Part shown: in pieces, positions 1-11,088 of the stretch
Layout: each line of letters begins with the position of its first letter
Position numbering within the stretch: position 1 is the stretch's first letter
Source: Chimonanthus salicifolius
Taxonomy: Eukaryota; Streptophyta; Magnoliopsida; Laurales; Calycanthaceae
Assembly (NCBI GenBank): GCA_013350335.1
Contig: CM023535.1
Coordinates: 23,963,746 to 24,027,745, forward strand
Direction: 5' to 3'
Length of the DNA: 64,000 bases
Position numbers and translations under genes: made by a program
The notes under the pieces: generated by a model
Told to the model about the DNA's origin: nothing
Databases searched by the model: none
Seen by the model: the letters and a program-made list of their open reading frames with translations, nothing else

Positions 1-1129
1 CTGTCACTTCATCATTTAGGGGAGCTGATGGTGAGCGATTAATGAGATATACTGCTGTCCTAGCTACTTCACTCCAAAATCTCTTTGGTAGATTTGTGTT
101 GTGAAATATGCAATGCATTCGCTCAACAATGGTGTGGTTGTAGCGCTCGGCTACGCTGTTATGTTGGGGAGTCCCTGGCACTGTCAACTCATGTCGAATG
201 CCCTTCTTCATGCAGAATTCTTTAAACTCTCTCGATGTGTACTCTCCTCCATTGTCGGTCCTCAGACATTTAAGTTTTATACCCGTCTCTCTCTCGACAG
301 AGGCAACAAACTCACAGAAGAATGAGAAAGTCTGATATTTGGATCTCATTAAGTAAATCCAGCACTTTCTCGTAGAATCATCGATGAAGGTAACGAAGTA
401 CTTGTTCTTGCCCAATGACTCCACCTCTATCGGCTCACAAACATCTGAGTATACTAGGTTTAGCTTCTTGGCCTTTATGTGGCCTTTACATTGAAGATAG
501 CTCTTGTCTGCTTGCTCATGATGCAATGCTCGCAATTGTCTAGCCGGGTGCACTCAATCCGTGGAATAAGGGCTTTCCTCTGAAGAATTTGCAGCCCTCT
601 CTCACTTCAGATGTGCAAGTCTCCAGTGCCATAGAGAGAAAGTAGTCTCTCTCTGCACTACGTGGATCTGGCCGGTGTAAACCGTGCTGGTCCACAACAT
701 ACAGGTGATCTGTGATCACCCCTCATGCCATGGTAAGCGACCCCTTGCTGATATTACATTGGTCTTCGCCGAATATACTGATGTATCTCTCTATACAGAG
801 TACTCTCGCAGAAATGAGGTTCAATTGATGTTTGATGTCTGACACATGTCTCACATCCTTCAAACTAATCTCATAGCCATGACTAGTCTTCATAATAATG
901 TTCCCAACTCCAGTGATAGGGGAAAATGCAGAGTTGCCAATCCGAACTGTTCCAAACTCTCTGGATGTATATGTGGAGAAGAAGCTCCTGTGTGGGGTAT
1001 AATGATAAGTGACATCCAGTGTCAATGATCCCCTCAGATGAGGAAGGGGTAATAGAAAGACTCCCCCCCTCATTGGTGGTCACTATGACAAGAGTACACT
1101 GCTCCTGAGATGTTGCAGCTGTGGTGTCT
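1..1129 (-). pseudogene. Ty1/copia pol remnant: protease, GAG-pre-integrase and integrase core
   Basis: Minus-strand remnant of a copia polyprotein cut by the left window edge; reverse transcriptase and RNase H would lie outside. Near 1050 a degraded aspartic-protease site reads IIDTGCH (copia usually has DSGC). Around 500-560 a C-x2-C half of the pre-integrase zinc finger reads CEHC. From about 490 down to 1 one frame is open and carries integrase core landmarks: YSDVCEP with the first catalytic Asp, FIDDSTRKCW, LRTDNGGEY with the second Asp, GTPQHNSVAERYN, and the downstream FWSEVARTAVYLINRSP block. Frames change between the protease, zinc finger and core, and stops interrupt the upstream part, so it cannot make a polyprotein. 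In autonomous copies pol processes gag-pol and integrates the cDNA. The family call is secure; the exact clade is not. Confidence 0.88.
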
Positions 1130-1953
1130 GGTTTTTGTGCATGATATTGCGCAGTCTGATTATTTTCGCTCTTCCACACCTTGCACTGATTCTTAAAGTG
1201 CCCTACTCTGCCACAATGAAATCACTTTATGTTGTCTTTGTCTCTTCTCTGAGATCTGTTATCTCGACCTTGGTCTGCTCTTGCTTCTATGGTTTTGGCG
1301 ACCATGATTTTTATTTCTTCTGCCCCTATCCTGTGACACATATGCTCTAGAAGAAGAAGATGCGATGCCTTTTTCTTTCTGTCTTACCTCTTCATTCATC
1401 AATGCCTCATTGACTGTCTCTAAGGATGTCTGGCCACCGGGCGCAGAGTTAGTCAAAGTAATCACCAGAGTCTCAAAAGAATTTGGTAGTGTTCCTCATG
1501 AGAAGAAGAGCCAAAATTTTATATGCAAAAGTGATCTTCGCACTAGCCAGCTGGTTTATCAGACCCTGAAAGTTGCTGAGGTGTTCTGACATTGACATGT
1601 CCTCATTATAAATCAGTCTCATCAGTCTCTTAATAACAGAGGCTCTGTTCACTGGCTCCTTGCTCTCATATATTATAGACAGTTTGGTCCACAATACATC
1701 TGCCTTATTTTCTTCTGTGATATGGTAAAGTATGGAAGTCATCGACATACTTCCTGATCAGGCTCATAGCCTTCAAATGCTTTTATTCTCATTCCTTGGG
1801 TTTGTCCTTCATATCATCAGGTATAGATCCATCTCCTAAGATTGGATCATATAAATCATGCTCAATCAGGATGTCTTGAATCGGGGTCTTCCACAGGTGA
1901 TAATTGCTTAGTACCAATTTCATGACGGTAGAACTGCTTGAACTGAATGCCAT
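1130..1953 (-). pseudogene. Ty1/copia gag remnant (UBN2-type) with broken zinc knuckle
   Basis: Reads on the minus strand from an ATG at 1953 (MAFSSSSSTVMKLVLSNYHLW), which resembles the start of copia gag. An in-frame stop replaces a Trp-like codon near 1790 (KPKE*E) and the frame shifts near 1745. It continues through the conserved core (VLWTKLSIIYE, LMRLIYNEDMSMSEHLSNFQ, typical of the UBN2 gag family). A basic Arg/Ser-rich stretch at about 1259-1350 leads to a CCHC zinc knuckle at about 1170-1220 read as HCGRVGHFKNQC. The codon where the first knuckle cysteine is expected is TGA, so that cysteine is lost to a stop. Intact gag forms the virus-like particle. Several independent lesions show this copy is dead. 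Confidence 0.85.
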
Positions 1954-3175
1954 TCTTACTCTGCACTGTGTCTAGTTTGTGCGTAAACGCGGAAGCAATT
2001 GATCAACTCAATTTAATTTTTTTTTTTTTGTAGCTCTGCACAAACTTAGGAGTCTACTCCTAGCATCCAACCAAACACCCCTGAACTTCTCACCGCGTGG
2101 GTGCTTCAATCATTCAAACACATGGCAGGCTAATGTGTAAAAATAGATGACAGTTATGAAAGATAAGAGAAAAGAAAATTCAGCTGGTCTCCTTTCTTCA
2201 AATGCCACTGCTTGGCGCTCACTGCCGACTAGACCAGAAACCAAATCCACACTGGTATCTATGTAGATCTCACTGACACGATCGTACAAGTGAAGATAGC
2301 TCTCAATCCGAGTCCTGGTGACTCCGGAAACTGCAAAACAATTCTTGACTGTTGTTTTTTTTTTTTTGCCGCTGCTGTGCTCCGCCGGCGCTGCTTTGCT
2401 TCTGGCTTGGAAACCGGAGCCGATCTACTGTTTCCGACGTCGCTTCGATCTGGGCGCCGACTGTCCTCTGTCTGATCTCAGATCTGAGAGTTCTCTTCTC
2501 AGATCTGGTTGGTTCTCTTCAGCGGAAACCGAGAGACCCCTTGTTCCACCGACCGTCTTCCTCTCCTGCGATTTCTGAGTTTGACTTGGAAACCCCTTTG
2601 GAACAGATCTGATCCTTTGTGTTTCAATTTTTCAGAATTGCTCAAACCCGAGAATAGAGGGATCTGGGTTTCTTTGGGACAATTTTCTGTCTGCGCATGG
2701 ACGGGGGTGTAAGATAGGTCGCTTTGTATGGCTCTCTGCACACGCTTGCTCTGTTCGGCGATGGATTTCCCCCGAGACTATGCGCACGGGAGAAAAACCC
2801 CCTTTCCGAATCTGGCTGTCTAGATATGCCGAGAAAGAGATGGGTTTCTGCTGTGCTGCTTTTCTTCTCTGCGGTTCCTTTTTTTTTTTTCCTTGGTATC
2901 GATCGGTATCGATATTCCTTTGCCACCCCCGATCGCAGCCCTTTGTTCTGAGTTGTTGCTCGGCGATTCCTGTTCCTGTTCCAGCCAACTGTTTCAGACC
3001 AAAAAAACAAAACTCGGATCTGGTTTGGGTTTCTCTGAAACCCAGATCTGGGAACTGAAAAATTGGGTTCCTCTTCAGCCGTTTCGGCTGGTTTTCTATC
3101 CGATAATGGGTTATGCTCAATCTACAGTGTGACTTGTTGCTCAAATATCCGACGACCTTATGCACTGATACCATT
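1954..3175 (-). other. Copia 5' leader with primer-binding site
   Basis: About 1.2 kb between gag and the 5' LTR, with GC clearly higher than the surroundings from about 2290 to 3100. No coding homology was recognised in it, although open frames occur by chance (for example 2632-3213). On the minus strand TGGTATCAGTGC (about 3173 back to 3162) matches the initiator-Met tRNA primer site TGGTATCAGAGC except for one base, directly beside the LTR. The hexamer AGATCT recurs four times (near 2480, 2500, 2606 and 3042). Confidence 0.75.
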
Positions 3176-3383
3176 TGTTGGGGATTAGGGATTAAAATAA
3201 TGCAAACAATCAATTAAATCACACGACACAAGATTTACGTGGTTCGGCTAGAATGCCTACGTCCACGGAGTGAGATCAAATTCTACTATGTCGAGAAATA
3301 TGTACAGGGGATTATAAGGTCTCTCCCTCTTAGATCTTCCCTGTCTCTCACAGTAGGCCCATAAGTGGGGCTGTCCCACAACA
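3176..3383 (-). repeat. 5' LTR (208 bp) of the left-edge copia element
   Basis: On the minus strand it starts TGTTGTGGG and ends CCCCAACA immediately before the primer-binding site, with short TGTTG/CAACA terminal inverted repeats. It contains the CCGAACCACGTAAATCTTG stretch common near the 3' end of many plant copia LTRs. The 5 bp outside it (TTACA, 3384-3388) would be one target-site duplication; its partner lies beyond the left edge. Confidence 0.85.
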
Positions 3384-3755
3384 TTACAGTGATGCCCATT
3401 TTGCCCTTCACCTGCCATATCGAAAATGTAAATGAATAGGAATGCCAGAAATCGGCTCACCAATCGGATCCCTTACTAGTTTTTAAAGAGCCGATATACT
3501 GTTCAAGGGTGATTCGAAGAGTCGATTTTACTGTTCACAGGTGATTCGGAGAGCCGATTTTACTGTTCAGAGGTGATTCGGAGAGCCGATTTACTGTTCA
3601 GATGTGATTCGAAGAGCCGATTTTACTGTTCACAGGTGATTCAGGAGAGCCGATTTTACAGTTCATGAGTGATCCGGTGAGCTGATTTCTAACATTCCTA
3701 TTGTTTTACATTTTCGGTACGGCAGGTGAAGGGCAAAATGAGTATCACAGTCAAA
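3384..3755. mobile_element. Foldback/MITE-like element with long inverted ends
   Basis: About 85 bp at the left (ACAGTGATGCCCATTTTGCC onward, from about 3386) is mirrored by the reverse complement of the right end (to about 3754), including matched blocks TTTTGCCCTTCACCTGCC, CGAAAATGTAAA and AATAGGAATG. The inverted arms enclose the tandem array at 3488-3690. No ORF or convincing target duplication was seen. The copia LTR abuts its left tip, so the copia element apparently inserted there. Confidence 0.7.
3488..3690. repeat. Tandem repeat, about 6.5 copies of a 31-33 bp unit
   Basis: Units begin GAGCCGATTTTACTGTTC and end GGTGATTCGGA. Six nearly complete copies plus a decayed partial one follow head to tail and differ by a few substitutions and 1-bp indels. 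The array fills the centre of the foldback element. Confidence 0.9.
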
Positions 3756-5065
3756 CCCGTGTTTGTATACGCAAAGTGCCTGTGGGAGAATTGTTCACCA
3801 TTTATTAATGATGTAATAATAATGCAAGCATGATGTGAAAAGTAGCTTGTCCAATCTTTTAGACACATACATTTAGTGTAAAATTGATGTCGACCATATG
3901 GCTAGGTTAAGTTAATAATTTTTTTTAAGGCTAGATATTCAAGCGTCTCACCTAACTAATCGTAAGATATGTGTAAATTTCTCAATTTGCATAGTGTCGA
4001 GTACAAAACAATGTAGAAGTGATCCTTTTTGTACTGAGGGACATTTGATCACAAGACTTCTCACAAATAAAAGTAAGAATTTAATGACCATGCCAACCCT
4101 CAGAAAGTTATCTAGTAAATAATTTTACCATTGAAAACCTTCTAAACCGGAGAACTTTGAAAGGCTCCAATTCATCATAATATTCTATGGCAATATTGGA
4201 GGCGTAGACTTCCATCTTTTTCTAATTCCTCTGCAGTCACCCCAACCCACCCTCTCATCCTACTGGCACCCCATTCTATAGTTCTACCAGCCTCTGAATC
4301 TTGGAGGAACATCAACAATGGCAAGAGTATGATAGAAATTTGAGATGCGATAGAAATTTGAGATGCAATCGACCCAATGATGGACACTTAGCCAACCCAT
4401 CGGCCACTGAGTTAGATTCCACCGAGTAGAACTGAATCACGATCACTTGATTTACAAGGACAACAATTTCGTTTGTTAATCCTTCAGCCCTATCTTTTGC
4501 ACGCTCTCTAAAGCAACCTGTCAATAAGCTTATTTACGGGTTAGGCTTGGGCTGGGCTTTTCTTTATCCTATCCGAGCCCATTTAGATATATAAAAGCCT
4601 TAGTTTGCTCACAGCTCGATGGAATTTCAAAGTTAAAACTTGAGCCCGTTTGTTTTAAAAAAATACAAAACAAGTCCATCTATTTGAGCCCATCCAAAAC
4701 TTAGTTGTTCATATTGAAATTATACATGATGAGCTACACCTGAGCTAAATTTTAACTCAAAAATTAAGTTCTAGACAATTGGCTTATTTGTTGAAGTTTC
4801 CTAGCATCTTTAAAAGACGACTGTCTGGAGGGTTTAAGACTAAGATAAAGTAGTTAGAAATTCAGTTTTGGGCATATATTTGGTCAACTTATGTTCATCG
4901 AATATCAATCAAAATGTTTGATTTTTAATAAACTTCATAAAAAATAAAAAATGAGAAAAAATGGACTACATGTACACACATATATGTATATGGCTAAACA
5001 GACTAAACATCTAAATGAGCCTCATGGGCTTATTTAATTAGTCTAAACTCGACATTTAACTGAAT
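3756..5065. other. AT-rich stretch, little recognised
   Basis: Apart from the short RNase H-like relic listed separately, nothing was recognised. A patch near 4540-4610 rich in GGGCTTGGGCTGGG and CCGAGCCC resembles arms of degenerate DNA transposons but could not be resolved. Confidence 0.5.
4312..4524 (-). pseudogene. Possible LINE-type RNase H C-terminal relic
   Basis: A 70-residue minus-strand frame contains VESNSVADGLAK preceded by hydrophobic beta-strand-like sequence. This resembles the H-x-REGN-x-VADxLA ending of RNase H-like domains in plant LINE-derived proteins. The motif is short, the first half of the domain was not found, and the downstream residues do not continue the family, so this is a weak call. 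Confidence 0.3.
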
Positions 5066-5191
5066 CAGGGTGACAAATCTCGGTCGATATGGCTGAAATC
5101 TCGGCGATATCGGCCGATACACATTTATACAGCCGAAATTTGTTGGAAAAAATTTAGGAGAGAGATATCGGCGGCAATTTTTTGACCCCTG
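5066..5191. mobile_element. Small hAT-type MITE (ATCGGCCGAT family)
   Basis: Begins CAGGGTGACAAATCTCGG and ends TTTTTTGACCCCTG, with ATATCGGCCGATAC and ATCGGC motifs inside. The ends match the better-preserved copy at 23346-23568. The flanking 8-mers AACTGAAT and AACTAGCT agree at 5 of 8 positions, as expected for an old hAT duplication. Confidence 0.6.
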
Positions 5192-5739
5192 AACTAGCTA
5201 AAAATGAACCCAAGCCAACTCATCAGGGCTATTGTATGTTCAAGTTTGTTCTTTTATAGGGGGTTTGGACAGAGTTTAAACTCGTGCATTTTTGAAATTA
5301 AGATCAAAATCTGTGATGATTTTTTTTATTATTTATTGATTCTTAAATAATGTATGGATGGTGTAGATTACAATTTGGGTCATGATAGGGACACCGTAAA
5401 ATCTGATCAATCTGGACACCATCTCTTTAGAAGTTCTCTTCTTTTTTAGGTTTGATCAAAATTGACACTCTACCTGGCAGAAAAAATGAATAGACGGGCA
5501 TTGTGGACGACCTCTTTCAATTTCAACTCTCTACACGTGAGTTCTCTACTTTTGTTTTTTCCTATTTTTAGTCCTTTTAAACAATTTTTAACACTAATTT
5601 GATCATAATAGGTTAGATCTTTCATACTTAGCAAAACAATCTTAAATTTTTCTATTTTTAAAAATATTGGATGAATTTTTTACTATTTTTTCGTACTAAT
5701 ATAAAAACAAATAATAATAAAAAATAGAGAACAAATGGG

Positions 5740-5880
5740 ATAAAGCTATAGCACAATTGGTTAAGACTCACTGTTATAATTAGAGATTGTAGGTTCAAAT
5801 CTCATGGGCGTAAGATAGGACAGTTGGTCTATGAAAACAATGTCAAATCCAAATATAAAAGCCAACTTTAGATTTAATGG
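5740..5880 (+). mobile_element. tRNA-derived SINE head
   Basis: Has an A box (TATAGCACAATTGG, 5747-5760) and a B box (AGGTTCAAATCTC, 5791-5803) at tRNA-like spacing, followed by unrelated sequence. The cloverleaf does not close properly, so it reads as a SINE promoter head rather than a tRNA gene. The 3' end and duplications were not identified. Confidence 0.55.
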
Positions 5881-6320
5881 GACAAATGATCTACATGATG
5901 ATGAGTGATTATTTTATATATAGGCAATAAATAGATTAGTTTAAATACCTATTTTACCTGTATCTTCACATAAAATATGAAAGCCTAGACAAATGTACCC
6001 TAATCCATCAAAAAAGTATGCCTCAATCTGTTGCAGCTTGAAATAAAATAACATGTTCGCATCACAAAAAAGGTCACCTTCATCAGATGGTCACTGTACA
6101 CTTGAATATGGGTTCTGTAAAATATTATCTCAATTGGACTAGTCACACATATTTGTAAAAGCACCAAACTTTGATCACTTTAAATTATTTTTTATAAATG
6201 AACTTTTGTGAATTACTTTAGTACATTGAAACAAAACAAAGAGTGGGTCGTTTTAGTGCCAACGAATGAGGAAAAGATAAAGCATACACAAAGATCGCAA
6301 ATACAAAGATCTACTAAGGT
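5881..6320. other. AT-rich, nothing recognised
   Basis: No coding homology, terminal repeats or RNA promoter elements were seen here. Confidence 0.5.
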
Positions 6321-6676
6321 GCACGGATAATTATAAGTTATCGAAAAAATAATCAAAATAAAACCCACGATGCAACAAATACATAAGCAATCACACATAA
6401 AATACATGAGATTAATGTAGTTCGGTAGTGTATTCATCTTCACAATGAGATGGGAGCAATTTGAATATTTTCAAAAATAGAAATACAATCTTCGCTTATT
6501 CATCGCTCTCTCAATACAAATGAGTACTCAAAACCATAGAAATCATTCAAAGATACAATACATAGAAGAAGACACCAACTAAAAAATACAAAAATGCCTT
6601 TGCTCTAAAACATCCAATTGAGGCTTGGTGTCTAATCTGACCTAGATCACCAGAGATACAAAATATCAACGTAACA
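6321..6676 (-). repeat. Decayed copia 3' LTR
   Basis: The right end is well placed: on the minus strand the LTR begins TGTTACGTTGATATTTTG directly after CAAGTTGAAGAT, a mutated form of the common copia polypurine tract AAGTGGGAGAT. Inside (about 6413-6440) is TAATGTAGTTCGGTAGTG, a decayed version of the ACGTGGTTCGGC motif shared by the other copia LTRs here. The left end was estimated from the spacing of that motif and is uncertain. Confidence 0.55.
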
Positions 6677-7078
6677 ATCTTCAACTTGGTTAGAATTATA
6701 TCGAGCCAACTTAAAGATAACATACAAATATTTTCAGCCATCCATACCTCTTGTAATCCAAGTCTAACATGGTGAAACATTGATCAATTATAAATAATGT
6801 TTGTGCTTCTATGCAGGAATTGGTTTCATTATCGTGTCAATTGAACTATACTTTATATGTATCTTTTCCAAGAGTATCTCACCATCTTCAATCAATTTTG
6901 TGATGCTTCACAATGATATGCTTAGTTCTGCCATGATATATTTGGTTCATGGCCAAAGGAATAACAACTTTCTCTATCACAATGCATTTGCACCTTAACT
7001 TAATCTCAAAAACACCAACTAATCTGTTTAACCATATAGCTTCTTTCCTCCAACTAATATCAGATAATTCAACGAAGA
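6677..7078 (-). pseudogene. Copia RNase H C-terminal remnant
   Basis: The minus strand encodes EAIWLNRLVGVFEIKLRC followed by IPLAMNQIYHGRTKHIIVKHH. This matches the end of copia RNase H, where family members have EAIWLRRLL, then a DN-x-SAI-x-LA-x-NP block and HGRTKHIDI-x-H. Stops follow within about 20 codons, and the rest of pol is missing where the ATCGGCCGAT block begins. It leads in the expected order to a polypurine-like tract and the 3' LTR on its left, so this is the 3' end of a minus-strand copia element. Confidence 0.78.
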
Positions 7079-7365
7079 CGATAATATCGCCCAATACATA
7101 TCGTATCGGTTAATATATATCGGACTTTTACCCACCGATATATATCTGTTGATAGAATATGTATCGGTGGGCCCAACATAATCTTGGTCATATATTTCCG
7201 GATATATAAAATATCGGCCGATATTTGATTTTTTATATTTTCAACAAAATAAAACATTAAAGAGGCTGATATTTCATAAAATTTAAATAATATATTAAGT
7301 AAATTAAGAAAAAAACTAAGGCATTTTCATATAATATATCGACCGATATTTTAAAAAATTAGGAT
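7079..7365. repeat. ATCGGCCGAT palindrome-rich block, probably a decayed MITE
   Basis: Contains TATCGGCCGATATTTG, CACCGATATATATC, GTATCGGTGGGCCC and ATATATCGACCGATATTTT, the palindromic words of the hAT-type MITE at 23346. The CAGGGG/CCCCTG ends are not visible, so boundaries are approximate. It truncates the copia RNase H remnant. Confidence 0.45.
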
Positions 7366-7385
7366 GGAAACCGGTTGAAAAAAAA

Positions 7386-9052
7386 TTAGAGAGAATCTCT
7401 CTACTAATTTCTCCAATCAGTTATGGAGAGAATTAGAGAGATAACATCCACCGATTTCTCCAATTTGTTATGGGAGGATTAGAGAGATAATCTCAACCGA
7501 TTTCTCCAATCAGTTATGGAGAGGATTAAAGAGATAATTTCCACCGATTTCTCAAATCAGTTAGAGAGGATTAGAATGATAATCTCCACCTATTTCTCCA
7601 ATCAATTATGGAGATCATTAGAGAGATAATCTCCACCGATTTATCCAATCACTTAGAGAGGATTAGAGAGATAATTTCCACCGATTTCTCCAATCAGTTA
7701 TGGAGAAGATTAGAGAGATAATCTCCACTGATTTCTCCAATCAGTTAGAGAGGATTAGGGAGGTAATCTCCACCGATTTCTCCAATCAATTATGGATAGG
7801 ATTAGAGAGAATCTCCACCTATTTCTCCAATCAATTAGAGAGGATTAAAAAGATTTTCTCTACTGATTTATCCAATCAATTATGGAGAGGATTAGAGAAA
7901 TAATTTCCATTAATTTCTCCAATCAGTTATGGAGAGGATAAAGAGATAACCTCCACCGATTTCTCCTATCAAAGAGGATTAGAGAGATAATCTCCACAAA
8001 TTTCTCCAATCAGTACGGAGAGTATTAGGAGATAATCTCCATTGATTTCTCCAATGAATTATGGAGAGGATTAAAGAGATAATCTCCACCAATTTTTGCA
8101 ATTAGTTACAGAGAGGATTAAAGAGATAATCTCCACCGATTTCTCCAATCAGTTAGAGAGGATTAGAGATAAAATAACCACCGATTTCTCTAATTAGTTA
8201 TGGAGATTATTAGAGAGATAATCTCCACCAATTTCTCCACTCACTTAAAGAGGATTAGAGAGATAATCTCAATCGATTTCTCCAATCAGTTATGGAGAGG
8301 CTTAGAGAGATAATCTCCACCAATTTCTCCATCACTTAGAGAGGATTAGAGAGATAATCTCCAATCAATTATAGAGAGGACTAGAGAGAAAATCTCCACC
8401 TATTTTTCCAACCAGTTAGAGAGGATTAGAGAGATAATCTCTACAGATTTATCCAATCAATTATGGAGAGGGTTTGAGAGATAAGATACACCGATTTCTC
8501 AAATCAGTTATAGAGGATTAGAGAGATAATCTCCACTAGTTTCTTCTATCAAAGAGGATACGAGAGATTATCTCCACCGATTTCTCCAATCACTTAGAGA
8601 GGATTAGAGAGATAATCTCAATCGATTTGTCTAATAAGTTATGGAGATTATTAGAGAGATAATCTCCACCGATTTCTCCAATCAGTTAGAGAGGATTAAA
8701 GAGATAATTTCTACTAATTTCTCCAATCAATTATGGAGAGGATTAGAGAGATAATCTCGACCTATTTTCCAATCAGTTAGAGAGGATTAGAGAGATAATC
8801 TCCACTGATTTATGCAATCAATTATGGAGACGATTAAATAGATAATATCCACTGATTTCTCAAATCATTTATGGAGAGGATTAGAAAGATAATCTCCACC
8901 GATTTCTCTAATCAGTTATGGAGAGGATTAAAGAGATAACCTCTTCTGATTTCTCCAATCAGTTAGAGAGGATTAGAGAGATAATCTCCACTGATTTATT
9001 CAACCACTTAGAGAGGATTAAAGAGATAATCTCCATCGATTTCTCCAAAAAA
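7386..9052. repeat. Minisatellite, segment 1
   Basis: Roughly 37 head-to-tail monomers built from GATAATCTCCACCGATTTCT then CCAATCAGTTATGGAGAGGA. Two monomer forms alternate over long stretches: a 47-bp form with CAGTTATGGAGAGG and a 43-44-bp form with CAGTTAGAGAGG, which gives a dimeric period of about 90 bp. Each monomer holds short inverted arms (GAGAT-A-ATCTC, and TCTCC...GGAGA in the long form). The array resumes at 16956 and 21327 after two insertions. Open frames inside it (for example 7700-7903) are by-products of the repeat. Confidence 0.95.
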
Positions 9053-11064
9053 TGATGAGCACAGGAAAATGACTATTTTACCCTTGTATTTGGACTAGTT
9101 AGCCATTATTTTGTGTGTTTTAAGACATGTTTAATGGGATTTTTGAAGTTCTGTAGGATTTAAAGGGAAATACAAGATATCAGAATTCAAACGGTGAATT
9201 TTGCAATTCATTGGCATAAGTTGATATTTTTCGAAAGTTGAAATCTTTAATAATTATTTTACCACAATTTTAGGAGTTTTATTTGTAAACTAATTAATTC
9301 AAATCCATTTATGAGAGTTTGAATTAATTTAGTCATTTTTAGAATTGATTGTAAGTGGTAATATTATTTATTAGATTTTCCATACTTTGAAAAGCCCAAT
9401 TATTAAGTTCATTAAGAAAAAGCTAATGAAGAAATCCATATATGTGAAGTCTATTTTCATCATCTCAAGATAGATATGAGGGAAATTCGAAATTTACAAG
9501 TCATTATAAGAGGTTTTTCGAATTTGGCAAGTGGATTAAGGAAAAAGAAACAAAATAAAAAGTGGAGAAAAAGAAGGAAATTTGATACAACTTCAGTATT
9601 TTGATCATAAATTTTCACTCCAATGTCCGATTGCTTTGATTCATTTTAGTTTGGAAAGAAGACTTTAAGGGCTACAACTTTGTACTTACGACTTTTCCTG
9701 ATTCGGATGTTAACTAGGTTAAAACTGATCTGTAAGGTGGTACATGTGTAAATAAATGAGATTTTACATCCACTTTTCTTATACGAATTTTACTATTTTT
9801 TTCACCTCCTTTCCTCATTTAAGCCATTCCATGTTTAGCACAAACTATATCTGCTCTCCAAGTATCCCTTACTTTATTTAAATATTTAAATCCAAGCCAT
9901 TCACTCCACCTCCTTTCATCTATAAATACTCCATCCCATTGAGAAAATTGAACTTGGGCAGAGAATTTCAAGGTTGGGTAGGCTTTGGAGCGGGATTATA
10001 AAGAAGAAGAGAAGACTTTGGAAATTTTGATTTTCACATTGGGTTCTTGAGGTTGGTGATTTTAATTTTCCATTGTATTATCTTGTCTTTTTAAATTCTA
10101 AAATTTCAATTGTATCATAATTTTTATTCCAATGCTTTAATCAATAAGAGAAGGTGAGAATTAGAATTATGGTTTTCTAATTGTTCTTTCATGTGTAATG
10201 AAAATTTCAATTTTATTTCCATTATTTTCATGATTTTATGTTGTTTATGTTTTCTAAGAAATTTAAGAAAAGTGAGATTATTTTAAGATTGGTCGAACTT
10301 GATTTTTCTAATCTATGGCTCTTTTTAAGAGTGAGATTATTTTAGATTCGGATTTACAAGTAGAAATTTTACTTAAGCCTAAGGGCGAAATTGAATTTTC
10401 TTAGTTAAATGGATTTCATAGATTTCATATTTAGAATTTTAATGAATGAGAGATTTGAATGCGTGTTAAATAATTTACGTGAACTCCATGTTCTAGGCCA
10501 TTATTTTATTGTTAAAATATGATAACAATGCCTCCTTGAGTCTCTGATCCAATTCCACTGTAAATATGTATAGAGGTAATTTTAATTGTTTTAAATTTTT
10601 ATTTTTATTTTGTTTATAAATTCAAATTCTTGAAAATTAGGAACTAGGTTGGTAATTAATTAATTGCATCTTAATTTTGTATTCTAAGTTAGTTTGAGAT
10701 TATTGATAATTTTTAGATTAATTCCATCATCTTAATTGAAATTAGATGAATTTTGTGTTTTCGATGAAAAATAGATCTCTTGAATGGTTAATTTCTATTT
10801 TTACATGTTGTTCTTATTTTTTTGACTTGTTTTCTATTTTAAAAATGTTTCTAAATTAAAATTAAATTTCCTGGGTTAGAGAAATAATTTCATATTTAAT
10901 ATTTATTTTACATGTTTTCTAAATTTCTAAAAATATATAATTTAATGGTATGTTTTTCATGGATATATTTTCTTAAATTCTGATGGGTTCGATCTCGTAC
11001 TCAATCGCTATACTATCTAATGGTTTGTGCGCTTGTGAGTTATAAATTTAAAACTTGTAAAACA
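9053..11064 (+). repeat. Gypsy-type LTR1 (2012 bp)
   Basis: Starts TGATGAGCACAGGAAAATGA and ends TTGTAAAACA. A TATA box (TATAAATA, 9921-9928) lies about 870 bp in and is conserved in all copies of this family. Near the 3' end are TGGGTTCGATCTCG and a conserved TTATAAATTTAAAA stretch. Relatives are at 14028, 49496 and 58375, with an inverted fragment at 16032. Confidence 0.88.
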
Positions 11065-11070
11065 AGTTTT

Positions 11071-11088
11071 TGACGCCGTTGCCGGGGA
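11071..11088 (+). other. Primer-binding site
   Basis: TGACGCCGTTGCCGGGGA differs by one base from TGGCGCCGTTGCCGGGGA, the primer site of many plant Tat/Athila-type gypsy elements and their derivatives. It lies 6 bp after LTR1, and the intact form occurs at 63824. Confidence 0.88.

Noticed and set aside
101..325. 74-residue plus-strand frame at the left edge
   Set aside because: It is the antisense of the copia integrase core.
2632..3213. 193-residue minus-strand open frame
   Set aside because: Lies in the copia leader and across the primer site and LTR edge; overlaps several other open frames of equal quality and has no recognisable domain.
5743..5812. Possible tRNA gene
   Set aside because: The acceptor and T-stem do not pair; the B-box region resembles SINE heads.
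7700..7903. 67-residue frame with an apparent peptide repeat
   Set aside because: The peptide repeat only reflects the DNA minisatellite; the monomer length changes frame in neighbouring units.
7386..9052. CRISPR-like repeat-spacer pattern
   Set aside because: Units are contiguous, the intervals diverge like repeats rather than spacers, and the context is a plant genome.
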